A stretch of 64,000 nucleotides of DNA from Pseudorhodoferax aquiterrae (GCF_014652235.1 NZ_BMYK01000001.1:186001-250000), one strand, 5' to 3'. Shown: positions 41,849 through 51,759, numbered from the stretch's first letter. The notes: generated by a model from the letters alone, not told the origin. Program-made: numbers and translations.

Positions 41849-44112
41849 TAGGGCGCCGGGGCGGCGCGCACGGCACGCAGCACCGCTGGCATGCGCTTCA
41901 AGTTGCGCAAGGCCGTTTCCAGGTGCGCGCGATCGCGCACGGCCACGACGAAGCGCAGGTCCGAGGCGTCCTGCGCCTCCTCCTGGCCCATGTCCATGTG
42001 CGTGATGTCGACCTCGGACGATGCCAGCGTCGCTGCCACACGGGCCAGCACGCCCTTGCCGTTGTTGACGGTCACGACGATGCCGGTCTCGAAGGTGCGC
42101 ACGGGCTCGTCCGACCAGGCCACGGCGATGAAGCGCTCGCTGTCCTTGTACTGCAGACGCTTGGCGGTCGCGCAGTCGGCCGTGTGCACGAACAGGCCTT
42201 CGCCGCGGCCCAGGTAGCCGACGATCTCGTCGCCCGGCACGGGCCGGCAGCAGCGCGCGAACTGCACCGAGGCGTTCTCGCTGCCGTCGATGACCACGCC
42301 GCCCTGCGACACCGTCTCGTGCGCTGTGTAGCGCTCGCGCGTCATGAGCAGCGGATCGGTCTTCACGCCGCCGCCTTCGGTCATGAGCACCTTGAGCCGC
42401 TTGGCGACGATGCTGGCGATGCGTTTTCCGAGGCCGATGTCGGTCATGAGCTCGGCGCGCGTGCGGTTGCCCGAGAAGCGCAGCAGCTTGTCCCAGATCG
42501 GCTGGCCGTCGCTGTCGTGGTCGGGCAGGGCTTCGATGCCCTCGGCGCGCACGGCCTGGGTCAACAGCTTCTCGCCCAGGTCCTCCGACTCGGTGATGGC
42601 CCGGCTCTTGAGGTGGTGGCGGATCTTGGAGCGCGCCCGGCCCGTGCGCACGAAGCCCAGCCAGGCCGGGTTGGGCGCGGAGATGGGCGCGGTGATGACC
42701 TCGATCACGTCGCCGTTGTGCAACTCGGTGCGCAGCGGTGCCTGGTCGCCGTTGATGCGGGCCGCCACCGTGCGGTCGCCCACGTTGCTGTGGATCGCGT
42801 AGGCGAAGTCGACCACCGTGGCGCCGCGCGGCAGCGCCATGATCTGGCCCTTGGGCGTGAACACGTAGACCGCGTCGGGGAACAGATCGACCTTGACGTG
42901 GTCCCAGAACTCCGAGGCGTCGCGCGTTTCCTGCTGGATGTCCAGCAGCGACTGCAGCCACTGCGTGCCCATGCGGTCGGTGGTGGCGCTGTCGGGGTGG
43001 TTGGCCTTGTAGAGCCAGTGCGCCGCCACGCCGGATTCGGCCACCACGTGCATGGCGTCCGTGCGCATCTGGAATTCGATGTTGATGTTGGAGGGCCCCA
43101 CCAGCGTGGTGTGCAGCGACTGGTAGCCGTTGGCCTTGGCGATCGCGATGTGGTCCTTGAAGCGTCCCGGCACCGGCTTGTACAGCTGGTGGAGCACGCC
43201 CAGCGCCGTGTAGCAGTCGGTCACGCTGGGCACGATCACGCGAAAGCCGTAGATGTCGTTGACCTGGGCGAACGAGAGGTGCTTGTCGTCCATCTTGCGG
43301 AAGATGGAGTAGAGCGTCTTCTCGCGCCCGGCGATGCGCACCTTCATGCCGGCATTGGCGAAGGCGGTCTCCACCTCCTGCTGCACCTTTTGCACGAGGT
43401 CGCGGCGCCGGCTGCGCGCCTTGGCCACCGCCTTGGCCAGCACGCCGTGGCGCCAGGGCATCAGGTGCTGGAAGGCCAGTTCCTGCAGCTCGCGGTAGGT
43501 CACGTTCAGGCCCAGCCGGTGGGCGATGGGCGCGTAGATGTCCAGCGTTTCCTTGGAGATGCGGCCCCACTTGCTGCGCGGCATGTCGCCCATGGTGCGC
43601 ATGTTGTGGGTGCGGTCTGCCAGCTTGATCAGGATCACGCGCACGTCGCGCGCCATGGCCAGCAGCATCTTGCGGAAGGATTCGGCCTGGTTCTCCTCGC
43701 GCGTGTTGAACTGCAGCTTGTCGAGCTTGGTCAGTCCGTCCACGAGCTCGGCCACCGGCGCGCCGAAGCGCTCGATGAGCTCGGGCTTGGTCACGCCGCA
43801 GTCCTCCATCGCGTCGTGCAGCAACGCGGCCATGAGCGCCTGGGCGTCGAGCTTCCAGGCCGCGCACTGCGCGGCCACGGCGATCGGGTGCGTGATGTAG
43901 GGCTCGCCGCTGGAGCGCAGCTGGCCCAGGTGGGCCTCGTCGGCGAAGCGGTAGGCCTGGCGCACCTGCTCGATGCCCTGGGCATCCAGGTAGTCCAGGC
44001 TGGCGGTTAGGGCGGCGAAGCTGGCCGCGGCAGCGTTCGCCGCGGCAGGGGTGGCGGGCGGGGAAGCCGGGGGCGGTGTCCTGTCTGCAGTGGTGGGCAA
44101 CGCGGCGTTCAT
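41824..44112 (-). CDS. spoT: Bifunctional (p)ppGpp synthetase/hydrolase, RelA/SpoT family
   Basis: The protein has 762 residues with every RSH domain in order. The HD hydrolase contains ALLHDAMEDCG, keeping the HDxxED motif, so hydrolase activity is expected. The synthetase runs from KVRIAGREKTLYSIFRKM through DIYGFRVIV to NGYQSLHTTLVG. The TGS domain is DLFPDAVYVFTPKGQIMALPRGATVVDFAYAIH, and the C-terminal ACT domain has IVVTVNNGKGVLARVAATLASSEVDITHM. It makes and degrades (p)ppGpp in the stringent response. ATG 44112 is followed by an Ala/Pro-rich lead of about 35 residues. It follows rpoZ with a terminator-like hairpin in the 92-bp gap. Its end overlaps greB by 25 bp, tail to tail. Confidence 0.95.
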   Translation of the reverse strand: MNAALPTTADRTPPPASPPATPAAANAAAASFAALTASLDYLDAQGIEQVRQAYRFADEAHLGQLRSSGEPYITHPIAVAAQCAAWKLDAQALMAALLHDAMEDCGVTKPELIERFGAPVAELVDGLTKLDKLQFNTREENQAESFRKMLLAMARDVRVILIKLADRTHNMRTMGDMPRSKWGRISKETLDIYAPIAHRLGLNVTYRELQELAFQHLMPWRHGVLAKAVAKARSRRRDLVQKVQQEVETAFANAGMKVRIAGREKTLYSIFRKMDDKHLSFAQVNDIYGFRVIVPSVTDCYTALGVLHQLYKPVPGRFKDHIAIAKANGYQSLHTTLVGPSNINIEFQMRTDAMHVVAESGVAAHWLYKANHPDSATTDRMGTQWLQSLLDIQQETRDASEFWDHVKVDLFPDAVYVFTPKGQIMALPRGATVVDFAYAIHSNVGDRTVAARINGDQAPLRTELHNGDVIEVITAPISAPNPAWLGFVRTGRARSKIRHHLKSRAITESEDLGEKLLTQAVRAEGIEALPDHDSDGQPIWDKLLRFSGNRTRAELMTDIGLGKRIASIVAKRLKVLMTEGGGVKTDPLLMTRERYTAHETVSQGGVVIDGSENASVQFARCCRPVPGDEIVGYLGRGEGLFVHTADCATAKRLQYKDSERFIAVAWSDEPVRTFETGIVVTVNNGKGVLARVAATLASSEVDITHMDMGQEEAQDASDLRFVVAVRDRAHLETALRNLKRMPAVLRAVRAAPAPYQAAAGAG

Positions 44113-44156
44113 GCGCTTACTGTAGCGTGCAGCCCTGCGCCGACGGGCCGCCAAAC

Positions 44157-44184
44157 GAAAAAGGCACCGCGGTGCGGTGCCTTT
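44157..44184 (-). terminator. Terminator-like hairpin between rpoZ and spoT
   Basis: Read on the minus strand, GGCACCGC pairs with GCGGTGCC across an ACC loop and is followed by TTTTTCGTTT. On the plus strand the stem is also flanked by TTTT. It lies 20 bp after the rpoZ stop and 45 bp before the spoT start, so it may end or attenuate rpoZ transcripts. Confidence 0.8.
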
Positions 44185-44204
44185 TCAGCCGGGGCGGATG
44201 CCGC

Positions 44205-44408
44205 TCAGGTCGGCACTTTCTTGAGCATTTCCAGGCCGACCTTGCCGGCGGCGATCTCGCGCAGCGCGGTCACGCCGGGCTTGTTCTTGCTCTCGATCTT
44301 GGGGGCGTGGCCCTGGCTCAGCATGCGGGCGCGGTAGGTCGCGGCCAGCACCAGCTGGAAGCGGTTGGGGACCTGCTCGAGGCAGTCTTCGACGGTGATG
44401 CGGGCCAT
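44205..44408 (-). CDS. rpoZ: DNA-directed RNA polymerase subunit omega
   Basis: This is a 67-residue omega subunit. The N-terminus [30 protein letters not shown] and the central [18 protein letters not shown] are the highly conserved omega pattern. It binds beta-prime and helps assemble RNA polymerase. The gene lies 18 bp after gmk and in the conserved order gmk-rpoZ-spoT. Length is normal for betaproteobacteria, and the stop is followed by the hairpin at 44157-44184. Confidence 0.97.
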   Translation of the reverse strand: MARITVEDCLEQVPNRFQLVLAATYRARMLSQGHAPKIESKNKPGVTALREIAAGKVGLEMLKKVPT

Positions 44409-44426
44409 GGTGGACTCCAGTCCTCT

Positions 44427-45047
44427 TCAGAGGATGTGCAGGGATTTGAAGGTGTCGGCCCTGGCGCGCACCTGCGCCAGGTATTTGAGTCGCTGGGCAT
44501 GCACGATGGTTTTCAAGTCGAAAACGGCCCGGTCGAACAACTCGTTGATTATAACGAAGTCGAAGTTTCTGGCCTGGGCCATCTCGATGGCGGCATTCTT
44601 GAGCCGCAACTCGATCACCTCGGGGGCGTCCTCGCCACGGCGTTCCAGGCGCGAACGCAGTTCCTCCCAGCTCGGCGGCAGGATGAAGATCAGCACCGCG
44701 TTGGCGAAGGTCTTCTTGATCTGCATGGCGCCCTGGAAGTCGATCTCGAGGATCACGTCGGCGCCCTGGGCGATGCGGTCCTCGATCGCCTTCTTGGAGG
44801 TGCCATAACGGCGGCCGTGCACATGCGCCCATTCGACGAAGCCGTTGGCAGCCACCATGGCGTCGAAATCGGCATCGGGCACGAAGAAGTATTCGCGGCC
44901 GTGCTTTTCCTGGCCGCGCGGCGCACGTGTGGTGTGCGAGACCGAGGGCTGGATCTGCGCGTCGAGCTCCAGCAGCGCCTTGACCAGGCTGGACTTGCCG
45001 GCCCCACTCGGGGCTGCGACGACGATCAGGTTGCCGGGATAGTCCAT
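44427..45047 (-). CDS. gmk: Guanylate kinase
   Basis: This is a 206-residue P-loop kinase. The Walker A loop is [18 protein letters not shown], followed by [23 protein letters not shown] for GMP binding, [13 protein letters not shown], and [15 protein letters not shown]. It converts GMP and ATP to GDP and ADP, and so also shapes the GTP pool used by SpoT. It overlaps nothing; rpoZ follows 18 bp later and a ferredoxin gene lies 43 bp upstream on the same strand. The usual upstream partner yicC is absent here. Confidence 0.97.
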   Translation of the reverse strand: MDYPGNLIVVAAPSGAGKSSLVKALLELDAQIQPSVSHTTRAPRGQEKHGREYFFVPDADFDAMVAANGFVEWAHVHGRRYGTSKKAIEDRIAQGADVILEIDFQGAMQIKKTFANAVLIFILPPSWEELRSRLERRGEDAPEVIELRLKNAAIEMAQARNFDFVIINELFDRAVFDLKTIVHAQRLKYLAQVRARADTFKSLHIL

Positions 45048-45090
45048 GGCGAACGGGAGCTGAAAAGGCGCCAGAGTTTAGCAGCGCGTC

Positions 45091-45378
45091 CTACAGCGGG
45101 CATGTGAGCTGCAGGTCGGCCGTGGCATGGGCCACGCAGGGCAGGATCCAGCCCTCGCGCTTCTCGTCCAGCGACAGGCCGGGCCAGGCGATGCGGTAGG
45201 CCACGCTGCCGGCGTCCATCAAGCAGATGCAGCTGCGGCAGGTGCCGTTGCGGCAGGAGCTTTCCATGGCGATGCCGGCCCGCTCGGCTGCGAGCAGCAC
45301 CGGCAGGTCGGGCGGCGCCTCGAATTGCACAGGGTCCGCGCCGGGCCGCTGCAGTCGCACGGTGAAGGTGGCAGACAT
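45091..45378 (-). CDS. Plant-type [2Fe-2S] ferredoxin
   Basis: This 95-residue single-domain ferredoxin has the cluster motif CRNGTCRSCIC and a fourth Cys in ILPCVAHAT, the C-x4-C-x2-C...C arrangement of plant-type ferredoxins. The start MSATFTVRLQRPG is chosen from the domain boundary; the open frame extends 22 codons upstream without conservation. It transfers single electrons in the cytoplasm. It lies upstream of gmk on the same strand and is divergent from the GNAT gene (64-bp gap). A specific partner cannot be named. It is one possible electron carrier between the Fpr-like reductase and Hnr, although it is 8 kb away. Confidence 0.9.
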   Translation of the reverse strand: MSATFTVRLQRPGADPVQFEAPPDLPVLLAAERAGIAMESSCRNGTCRSCICLMDAGSVAYRIAWPGLSLDEKREGWILPCVAHATADLQLTCPL

Positions 45379-45442
45379 GGGCCGGGAGTGTAGGGCGCGG
45401 CTTGCAGCGACAATGGAAGGCTTTTCTGTCTGTTCACGCCCC

Positions 45443-45961
45443 ATGTCGTTCTACGAAGTCCGTCCCGCCGAGAAGCGCGACGCCCAAGCCATCGTCGATG
45501 TCCACGCCGCTGCCACGCAGGCAGCCTATGCCGGCATCGTGCCGCAAGAGCTGCTGAACGCCCAGCCGGTCGCCAAGCGGCTGCAGCAGTGGCGCGAGGC
45601 GATCGAGTTCGGCGACCCGCAGGTCTACGTGGCCCGGCTGGAGGGCAAGGTGGTGGGCTTCGTCGCCTTCGACCGCTCGCGCGACAAGGGCACCAAGCCC
45701 ACCGTGGGCGAGGTCTGGGCGATCCACGTGCTGCCCGAACACTGGGGCAAGGGCGCCGGCCTGGCGCTGTGGGACGCCGCGCGCGAGGGCTTGGGCGACG
45801 AGGGCTGCACGAGCGTGACCGTCTGGGTCCCGCTGCGCAACGAGCGCGCGCTGCGCTTCTTCGATCTCGCCGGCTTCAAGCGCGAGCTCAACACGGCGCG
45901 CACCACGCCCTTCGGCGACATCCGCATCGAGGAGATGCGGCTCAAGCGCGCCGTCGATTGA
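45443..45961 (+). CDS. GNAT family N-acetyltransferase
   Basis: The 172-residue protein has the GNAT fold. The beta-bulge and acetyl-CoA loop reads VGEVWAIHVLPEHWGKGAGLALWDAA, equivalent to the Q/R-x-x-G-x-G/A motif. The C-terminal motif B is VWVPLRNERALRFFDLAGFKRE. The N-terminus (RPAEKRDAQAIVDVHAAATQAAYAGIVPQELL) resembles enzymes acting on small molecules or antibiotics. The acceptor is unknown. It is divergent from the ferredoxin and convergent with the PhoX gene, with only 4 bp between stops, so it is probably a single-gene unit. Confidence 0.88.
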   Translation: MSFYEVRPAEKRDAQAIVDVHAAATQAAYAGIVPQELLNAQPVAKRLQQWREAIEFGDPQVYVARLEGKVVGFVAFDRSRDKGTKPTVGEVWAIHVLPEHWGKGAGLALWDAAREGLGDEGCTSVTVWVPLRNERALRFFDLAGFKRELNTARTTPFGDIRIEEMRLKRAVD

Positions 45962-45965
45962 GCGC

Positions 45966-47873
45966 CTAAGTTCCGACCCACCCGCCGTCCGCGCGGCGGA
46001 TCGCCAGGGTCGCCGAGCGCGGCCGGCCGCCATCCGGCCAGGTCGAGTACTTCGTGACTTCGCCCGGTGCGCTGCGGTCCGATGGCGGCTCGCCCGGGTG
46101 CTGGATGTTCACGAACAGCGTGCGGCCGTCCGGCGCCATGGTGGCGCCCGTGATCTCGCAGTTCACGGGCCCGGTCAAAAAGCGCCGCACCTCGCCCGTG
46201 GCCGGATCGCAGGCCAGCATCTGGTTGTTGCCCAGCGCCTGCATCTCGCCACGGCGCATCTCGCCGGCCGCCGCGTCGGTCTGGATCCAGAGCAGGCCGC
46301 GCGCGTCCAGCAGCAGGCCGTCGGGGCAGGCGAACAGGTCACCGCGGATGTCACCGCGCGCCTCGGGCCGCGCGTTGGCCGGGTCGCCGGCCAGCAGCAG
46401 GTGGTCCCAGCGCATCCGCGTGGCGTCGAAATCGCCGTCCTCCTGCCAGCGGATGACCTGGCCCATCACGTTGTTGGCGCGCGGGTTGGCCGCGTCCACG
46501 CCGGGCTGGCCCGGGGCGCCGCGCGCGCTGTTGTTGGTCAGCGTGCAATACACGACGCGCTGCGCTTGGTCGATGGCCAGCCATTCGGGCCGGTCCATGC
46601 GCGTGGCGCCCAGCAGGTCCGCGGCCTGCCGCGTCTTGACCAGCACCGCGCCCTGGTCGGCGAACCCGGCCGCGGCCGTGAGCGGCCCCTCTCCGTGCAC
46701 GAGCGGCAGCCAGCGGCCCGTGCCGTCGGCGTCGAAACGGGCGACGTACAGCGTGCCGTGGTCCAGCAGCGCCCGGTTGGCCTGGGCCGCGCTCAGGCCG
46801 GCCGAGGCCGGCGCGATGCGGTCCCGGCTCACGAACTTGTAGATGTACTCGAAGCGCGCGTCCTCGCCCGAGTAGACGACGGCGCGGCCGTCCCGGGTGG
46901 TCGCCACCCAGGCGCCCTCGTGCGCGCCACGGCCCAGGGCCGTGCGCTTGACGGGCGCGGCGTTCGGGTCCATCGGGTCGACTTCCACGATCCAGCCGAA
47001 GCGGTGGAACTCGTTGGGATGCTGGCCTGCGTCGAAGCGCGCGTCGTGTTCTGGCCAGCGGAAGAAGGCCTGCTCCGTCATGCCCCAGCGCCGCTGGTCG
47101 GCGTCGCGCTCGCGGCTGCCCGCGAAGTAGAAGCGGAAGTTCTCCTCGCCCGCAAGGTAGGTGCCCCACGGCGTGGTGCTGCCGGCGCAGTTGTTGAGCG
47201 TGCCGCGCACCGTGCGGCCGGACGGGTCGGCGGCGGTGCGCAGCAGGGCGTGGCCGGCGGCCGGGCCCGCCACGGTGCAGGGCGTGTCGGCCGTGATGCG
47301 GCGCGCGAAGCGGCTGGGCCGTTGCAGCTGCCAGCGGCCACCCTCGAGCGCGACCTCGACCACCGACAGCCCATGCGCGGCCTGCGACTTGCGCACCTTC
47401 TCGGCCGTCCAGGGCGCCATGCCGCCCGGGTGCAGCATGCCGTCGTCGGTGTACTCGTGGTTGATGACCAGGAGCCCGCGCCCTGCGCCGTCCAGCGCGA
47501 AATAGCCCATGCCGTCATGGTGCATGCCCAGTTGCAGCGCCTGCTCCGCGGCGCTGTTCGAGAGGTCGTCGCGGAAGGCCGGCATGGCGCCCGCCACGCC
47601 CACCGGCTCGCCCCAGCGGGCCAGCACCTGGGCCACGTAGCCGGGCGGCACCACCACGCGATCGGCGGCCGAGGCCGGGATGCCTTCGAAGCCGATGCGC
47701 CCGCCGGCGCGACCGGAGGGCGTGGCGCAGCCCGCCAGCGGCGCCAGCAACGCGGCCGTGGCCGCGCCCAGGCCGCCCTGCAGCCAGCGCCGCCGCGCCG
47801 GGTCGGACACCGCGTCCAGGGCCGGATTGCCCGAGCGGTTGCTGTGTTCCATGCGGCTGAAGTCCTTGGCCAT
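45966..47873 (-). CDS. PhoX family phosphatase (DUF839), Tat-exported
   Basis: The 635-residue protein carries a twin-arginine signal (DPARRRWLQGGLGAATAALLAPLAGC) and the PhoX/DUF839 body. Family marks are GLLVINHEYTDDGMLHPGG, NNCAGSTTPWGTYLAGEENF, and WLAIDQAQRVVYCTLTNNS with PRANNVMGQVIRW near the C-terminus, plus MAPDGRTLFVNIQHPGE. PhoX enzymes are calcium/iron-dependent periplasmic alkaline phosphatases that release phosphate from monoesters under phosphate limitation. The Cys after the signal may be a lipidation site. AGGA sits six bases before the ATG. I cannot confirm all metal ligands, so activity is presumed rather than shown. Confidence 0.88.
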   Translation of the reverse strand: MAKDFSRMEHSNRSGNPALDAVSDPARRRWLQGGLGAATAALLAPLAGCATPSGRAGGRIGFEGIPASAADRVVVPPGYVAQVLARWGEPVGVAGAMPAFRDDLSNSAAEQALQLGMHHDGMGYFALDGAGRGLLVINHEYTDDGMLHPGGMAPWTAEKVRKSQAAHGLSVVEVALEGGRWQLQRPSRFARRITADTPCTVAGPAAGHALLRTAADPSGRTVRGTLNNCAGSTTPWGTYLAGEENFRFYFAGSRERDADQRRWGMTEQAFFRWPEHDARFDAGQHPNEFHRFGWIVEVDPMDPNAAPVKRTALGRGAHEGAWVATTRDGRAVVYSGEDARFEYIYKFVSRDRIAPASAGLSAAQANRALLDHGTLYVARFDADGTGRWLPLVHGEGPLTAAAGFADQGAVLVKTRQAADLLGATRMDRPEWLAIDQAQRVVYCTLTNNSARGAPGQPGVDAANPRANNVMGQVIRWQEDGDFDATRMRWDHLLLAGDPANARPEARGDIRGDLFACPDGLLLDARGLLWIQTDAAAGEMRRGEMQALGNNQMLACDPATGEVRRFLTGPVNCEITGATMAPDGRTLFVNIQHPGEPPSDRSAPGEVTKYSTWPDGGRPRSATLAIRRADGGWVGT

Positions 47874-47943
47874 CGTGTTCCTGCTGGTTCCTGCCCCTGT
47901 GGCATGCTGCGCGTCCGATTGTCACGCGCCCCCGTCCCGCCCG

Positions 47944-49335
47944 ATGTCTCCGCCCCCTTCCGATTCCGGCCGCAGCCCGCTTGGCGAGGCCGCCATCTGG
48001 CGCGCCGTGCAGCTGATCGAGGAGGAGGGCCGGCTCGAGGACGGCCAGGCCATGCGCCAGGCCTTCAGCGCCCGGCCCGACGGCGCCGGCCGCGTGCTGC
48101 AGCGCGCCTGGCTGCTCGGCGAGCGCCTGGGTCTGCAGCGTGAATGGCGGCGCTGGCGTCAGCTGGGCGGCGCGGTGCTGCTGCTGCTGGTGCTCGGCGT
48201 GGTCGGCAGCGCCTGGGCGCTGGCGCGCGCCGTGCTGGGCGATGCGCGCGAGATCAACGTGGTCGCCGCTTTCGTGTCCGTGCTGGGCCTGCACACGGTG
48301 ACGCTGCTGCTGTGGCTGGCCAGCCTGGTGCTGCCCTGGCGATCGGCCGCCGGTGGGGCGCTGGGCCGCTGGGCGCTGCAGCTCACGGCCCGGTTGCCGC
48401 TGGACCGCGGGCCGCATGCCGTGCAGCTGGCGCGCGCCACCACCGACGTGCTGGCCCGCGCCCGGCTGGCGCCCTGGGTCTTCGGCGGCATCAGCCATGC
48501 CGTCTGGTCGCTGGCCTTCGTGCTGCTGCTGGCCGCGCTGGCCCTGGGCCTGTCGCTGCGGGCCTACCGGCTGACCTGGGAGACCACGCTGCTGACGCCC
48601 GACTTCTTCGTCCGCTTCGTCCAGGCCACGGGCTGGCTGCCGCAACAGCTGGGTTTTGCCATGCCGGATACCGCCACGCTGCTGCAGCCTGCGCTGGCCG
48701 GTGCCGACGCGCAGCGTGCCTGGGCCTGGTGGCTGCTGGGCTGCGTGGCCGTCTACGGCCTGGCCGTGCGCCTGCTGTGCACGCTGTGGTGCTGGGCCGC
48801 CTGGCGGCGCGGCCAGGGCCGGCTGGCGCTGGACCTGGCCGACCCCGGCGTGCGCGCGCTGCTGTCGCGCTTCGAGGCCATGGAGCCCGTGCGGATCGTC
48901 GATGCCGAGCAGCCCGGCGCCATGCCGGCCACGGCGCCCGCAGCACCGGTGGCCGATGCCGGCACGCGGCTGCTGCTGGGCTTCGAGCTGCCGCCCGAGG
49001 CGCCCTGGCCGCCGTTCGCGCCGCCTGCCGCCGTGCAGGTGCAGCGCATGGACGGCAGCCAGCGCGAGCGTGCCGAGCTGCTGCAGCGCCTGACCGCCGC
49101 GCCGGCGCACCGCCTGCTGGTGGCCTGCCACGCAGCGTCCAGCCCCGACCGCGGCACCGAGCGCTTCCTGCGCGAAGCCTGCAGCGCGAGCGCCGCCTGT
49201 GCGGTGCTGCTGGGCGGCGCGCGGCAGGAGGCCGACACGGCGCGCTGGCGCGACTGGCTGCAGCGCAGCGGCCTCGTGCAGCTCACGGTACTGAGTGAAC
49301 CCGAGGCCGCGCGGGCCTGGCTGGAGGCGCCATGA
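47944..49335 (+). CDS. DUF2868 domain-containing membrane protein
   Basis: The 463-residue protein has an N-terminal soluble stretch (EAAIWRAVQLIEEEGRLEDGQAMRQAF) followed by four or five membrane helices (GGAVLLLLVLGVVGSAWALARA, LHTVTLLLWLASLVLPW, HAVWSLAFVLLLAALALGL, WWLLGCVAVYGLAVRLLC), then a cytoplasmic tail. This is the DUF2868 layout. Its stop overlaps the following GTPase gene in an ATGA junction. This DUF2868 and GTPase/DUF3482 pair is conserved across betaproteobacteria, so the two products probably form a membrane-bound complex. The molecular function is not known to me. ATG 47944 has a weak ribosome site, and the frame is open further upstream. Confidence 0.85.
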   Translation: MSPPPSDSGRSPLGEAAIWRAVQLIEEEGRLEDGQAMRQAFSARPDGAGRVLQRAWLLGERLGLQREWRRWRQLGGAVLLLLVLGVVGSAWALARAVLGDAREINVVAAFVSVLGLHTVTLLLWLASLVLPWRSAAGGALGRWALQLTARLPLDRGPHAVQLARATTDVLARARLAPWVFGGISHAVWSLAFVLLLAALALGLSLRAYRLTWETTLLTPDFFVRFVQATGWLPQQLGFAMPDTATLLQPALAGADAQRAWAWWLLGCVAVYGLAVRLLCTLWCWAAWRRGQGRLALDLADPGVRALLSRFEAMEPVRIVDAEQPGAMPATAPAAPVADAGTRLLLGFELPPEAPWPPFAPPAAVQVQRMDGSQRERAELLQRLTAAPAHRLLVACHAASSPDRGTERFLREACSASAACAVLLGGARQEADTARWRDWLQRSGLVQLTVLSEPEAARAWLEAP

Positions 49336-50756
49336 AGCTGCCCATCCCCGGCATGCAGACGGTCGACGAGGCCTTGGCCATCGCCGTGGTGGGCCACACC
49401 AATGCGGGCAAGACCTCGCTGCTGCGCACCCTCACACGCAAACGCCACTTCGGCGAGGTGTCGGACCGGCCCGGCACCACGCGCCACGTGGAGGTCGTGG
49501 AACTGCGCATCGGTGGCCGGCCCGCGCTGCGCTTCTTCGACACGCCGGGCCTGGAAGACTCCGTCGCGTTGTGGGACCACCTGCAAGGCGCCGGGAACGA
49601 TGCCGGCATGGACCGCCCGGCGCGCGTGCGCGCCTTCCTGCAGGGCCCGGAGGCGCGCGGCAGCTTCGAGCAGGAGGCCAAGGTGCTGCGCAAGATGCTG
49701 GAGGTGGACGCGGCCTTCTACGTGATCGACAGCCGCGAGCCCGTGCTGCCCAAGCACCGGGCCGAGATCGAGATCCTGAACTCCTGTGCGCGCCCCGTCA
49801 TGCCGGTGCTCAACTTCGTGCGCGACCCCGCCAGCCGCCTGGCCGACTGGCAGGCCGTGCTGGCCGGCGGCGGATTGCACGCACAGGTGCGCTTCGACGC
49901 GGTGGCGCCCTTCGTCGGCGCCGAGCAGCACCTCTACCAGGACCTGGCCACGCTGCTGCCGGGCCAGCGCGCGCGGCTGCAGCAGGTCGGCCAGCACCTG
50001 CACCAGGAAGCCAGCGGCCGGCGCGACGCGGCCAGCCGCGCCATTGCCGACGTGCTGCTGCGGCTGGCAGCGCTGCGCCGCGCCATCGGCGAGGTGGTCT
50101 ACGCCGAGCCGGCCGCGCGCGCCCGCGCCGAGCAGGACTTCCAGCAGCTGGCGCTCGCGCTCGTACGCGGCTGCGCCGACCAGTTGCTCGAGATCCAGGG
50201 CTTTGCCGAGGACGACGCGCGGCTCGCCACGCTGCCCTGGCAGGACGGCCGCTGGGACAACGACCTGTTCCACCCCGAGGCCCTGCGCCAGGCCGGCCGC
50301 CGGCTCGGCATGGGTGCGGCCGTGGGCGCCTCGGTCGGCGTGATCGCCGACCTGGCCGTGGGTGGCCTCTCGCTGGGCGCCGGTGCGGCACTGGGCGGTG
50401 CACTGGGCAGCATCGTCTCGCAGGGCTGGCGCCAGATCGGCGGCAAGCTGCTGAACCAGCTCAACGGCGTGCGCGAGCTCACGCTGGACAACGCCTTGCT
50501 GTTCCTCGTCGCGCTGCAGCTCGTGGGCCTGGCGCGTCAGCTCGACCGGCGCGGCCATGCGGCGCTGGCCCGGCTCGAGCAGGACGCCGCGCCCGACGCG
50601 GCACTCGACGCGCCGCTGCGCCGCGTCGTGCAGGCCGTGCAGCCGGCGCGCAGCCGGCCGGATTGGGAGAAGCCCGGCGGCAGCTCGGACCGGCGCCGGC
50701 GCGTGCAGGACGAGACCGCGGCCTTGCTGCGCCCCCTGCTGGAGCCGACGGACTGA
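49332..50756 (+). CDS. GTPase/DUF3482 domain-containing protein
   Basis: This 474-residue protein has an N-terminal Era-like GTPase: G1 GHTNAGKTS (about 21-29), switch [11 protein letters not shown]3 DTPGLED, and a G4-like LNFVRD where the usual NKxD is altered. The C-terminal DUF3482 half contains a glycine-rich hydrophobic pair ([36 protein letters not shown]) that likely inserts in or lies on the membrane, and a coiled region. It follows DUF2868 with a 4-bp overlap. The pair may sense or remodel the membrane in a GTP-dependent way. That is inference. Confidence 0.88.
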   Translation: MKLPIPGMQTVDEALAIAVVGHTNAGKTSLLRTLTRKRHFGEVSDRPGTTRHVEVVELRIGGRPALRFFDTPGLEDSVALWDHLQGAGNDAGMDRPARVRAFLQGPEARGSFEQEAKVLRKMLEVDAAFYVIDSREPVLPKHRAEIEILNSCARPVMPVLNFVRDPASRLADWQAVLAGGGLHAQVRFDAVAPFVGAEQHLYQDLATLLPGQRARLQQVGQHLHQEASGRRDAASRAIADVLLRLAALRRAIGEVVYAEPAARARAEQDFQQLALALVRGCADQLLEIQGFAEDDARLATLPWQDGRWDNDLFHPEALRQAGRRLGMGAAVGASVGVIADLAVGGLSLGAGAALGGALGSIVSQGWRQIGGKLLNQLNGVRELTLDNALLFLVALQLVGLARQLDRRGHAALARLEQDAAPDAALDAPLRRVVQAVQPARSRPDWEKPGGSSDRRRRVQDETAALLRPLLEPTD

Positions 50757-50829
50757 CGCGGCCTGCGCTGTCGCGCGCCCGTCACCGGCTCGCGCACAAT
50801 GGTCCGGTCATCCACTCCGCACCAGCCCC

Positions 50830-51759
50830 ATGGCCTCCAGCCTGCTCGCACTGCTCGACGACATCGCCTCCATCCTCGACGACGTCTCGGTCCTGAGCAA
50901 GGTCGCGGCCAAGAAGACGGCCGGCGTGCTCGGGGACGACCTGGCGCTCAACGCCCAGCAGGTCACGGGCGTCAAGGCCGACCGCGAACTCCCCGTGGTC
51001 TGGGCCGTGGCCAAGGGCTCCATGCTCAACAAGGCCATCCTGGTGCCGGCCGCGCTGGCCATCAGCGCGTTCGCACCCTGGGCCGTCACGCCGCTGTTGA
51101 TGCTGGGCGGCGCCTTCCTGTGCTACGAGGGCTTCGAGAAGCTGGCCCACAAGTTCCTGCACCGCCCGGAAGAAGACGCGGCGCACGCGGCCCAGCACAA
51201 GCAGGCCGTGGCCGACCCCGGCGTCGACCTCGTGGTGCTGGAGAAGGACAAGATCAAGGGCGCCGTGCGCACCGACTTCATCCTGTCGGCCGAGATCATC
51301 GCGATCACGCTGGGCACGGTGCAGCAGAGCCCGTTCCTGACCCAGCTGGTGGTGCTGGCCGGCATTGCCGTGGTCATGACCATCGGGGTCTACGGCCTGG
51401 TCGCCGGCATCGTGCGGCTCGACGACGCGGGCCTGCACCTGAGCCGCCTGGGCGGCGCGCGCGCCGCGCTGGGCCGTGCCATCCTGGCGGCGGCGCCCTG
51501 GCTCATGAAGGGCTTGTCGGTGGTCGGCACGGCTGCCATGTTCCTGGTCGGCGGCGGCATCCTCACGCACGGCGTCTCGGTGCTGCACCACGGCATCGAA
51601 GAGATGGCGCACGCCACGGCGATCTGGCCGGGCGGTCCGTTCTGGGAAGCGATCACGCCGGCCCTCGCGAACGCGGGCGTCGGCATCGTGGCCGGGGGCG
51701 TGGTGCTGGCGGCCGTCACGCTCGTGAAAAAGCTGCGCGGCCAGCCGGCGTCTTCCTAG
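50830..51759 (+). CDS. DUF808 domain-containing membrane protein (YedI-like)
   Basis: The 309-residue protein matches DUF808 (E. coli YedI). The N-terminus [45 protein letters not shown] is diagnostic, followed by six or so membrane helices and [18 protein letters not shown] in the middle. The function of the family is not established; it looks like an inner-membrane protein. It lies 73 bp after the GTPase gene and is convergent with the MocR-type regulator (48-bp gap with a weak GC hairpin), so it may have its own promoter. Confidence 0.9.
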   Translation: MASSLLALLDDIASILDDVSVLSKVAAKKTAGVLGDDLALNAQQVTGVKADRELPVVWAVAKGSMLNKAILVPAALAISAFAPWAVTPLLMLGGAFLCYEGFEKLAHKFLHRPEEDAAHAAQHKQAVADPGVDLVVLEKDKIKGAVRTDFILSAEIIAITLGTVQQSPFLTQLVVLAGIAVVMTIGVYGLVAGIVRLDDAGLHLSRLGGARAALGRAILAAAPWLMKGLSVVGTAAMFLVGGGILTHGVSVLHHGIEEMAHATAIWPGGPFWEAITPALANAGVGIVAGGVVLAAVTLVKKLRGQPASS

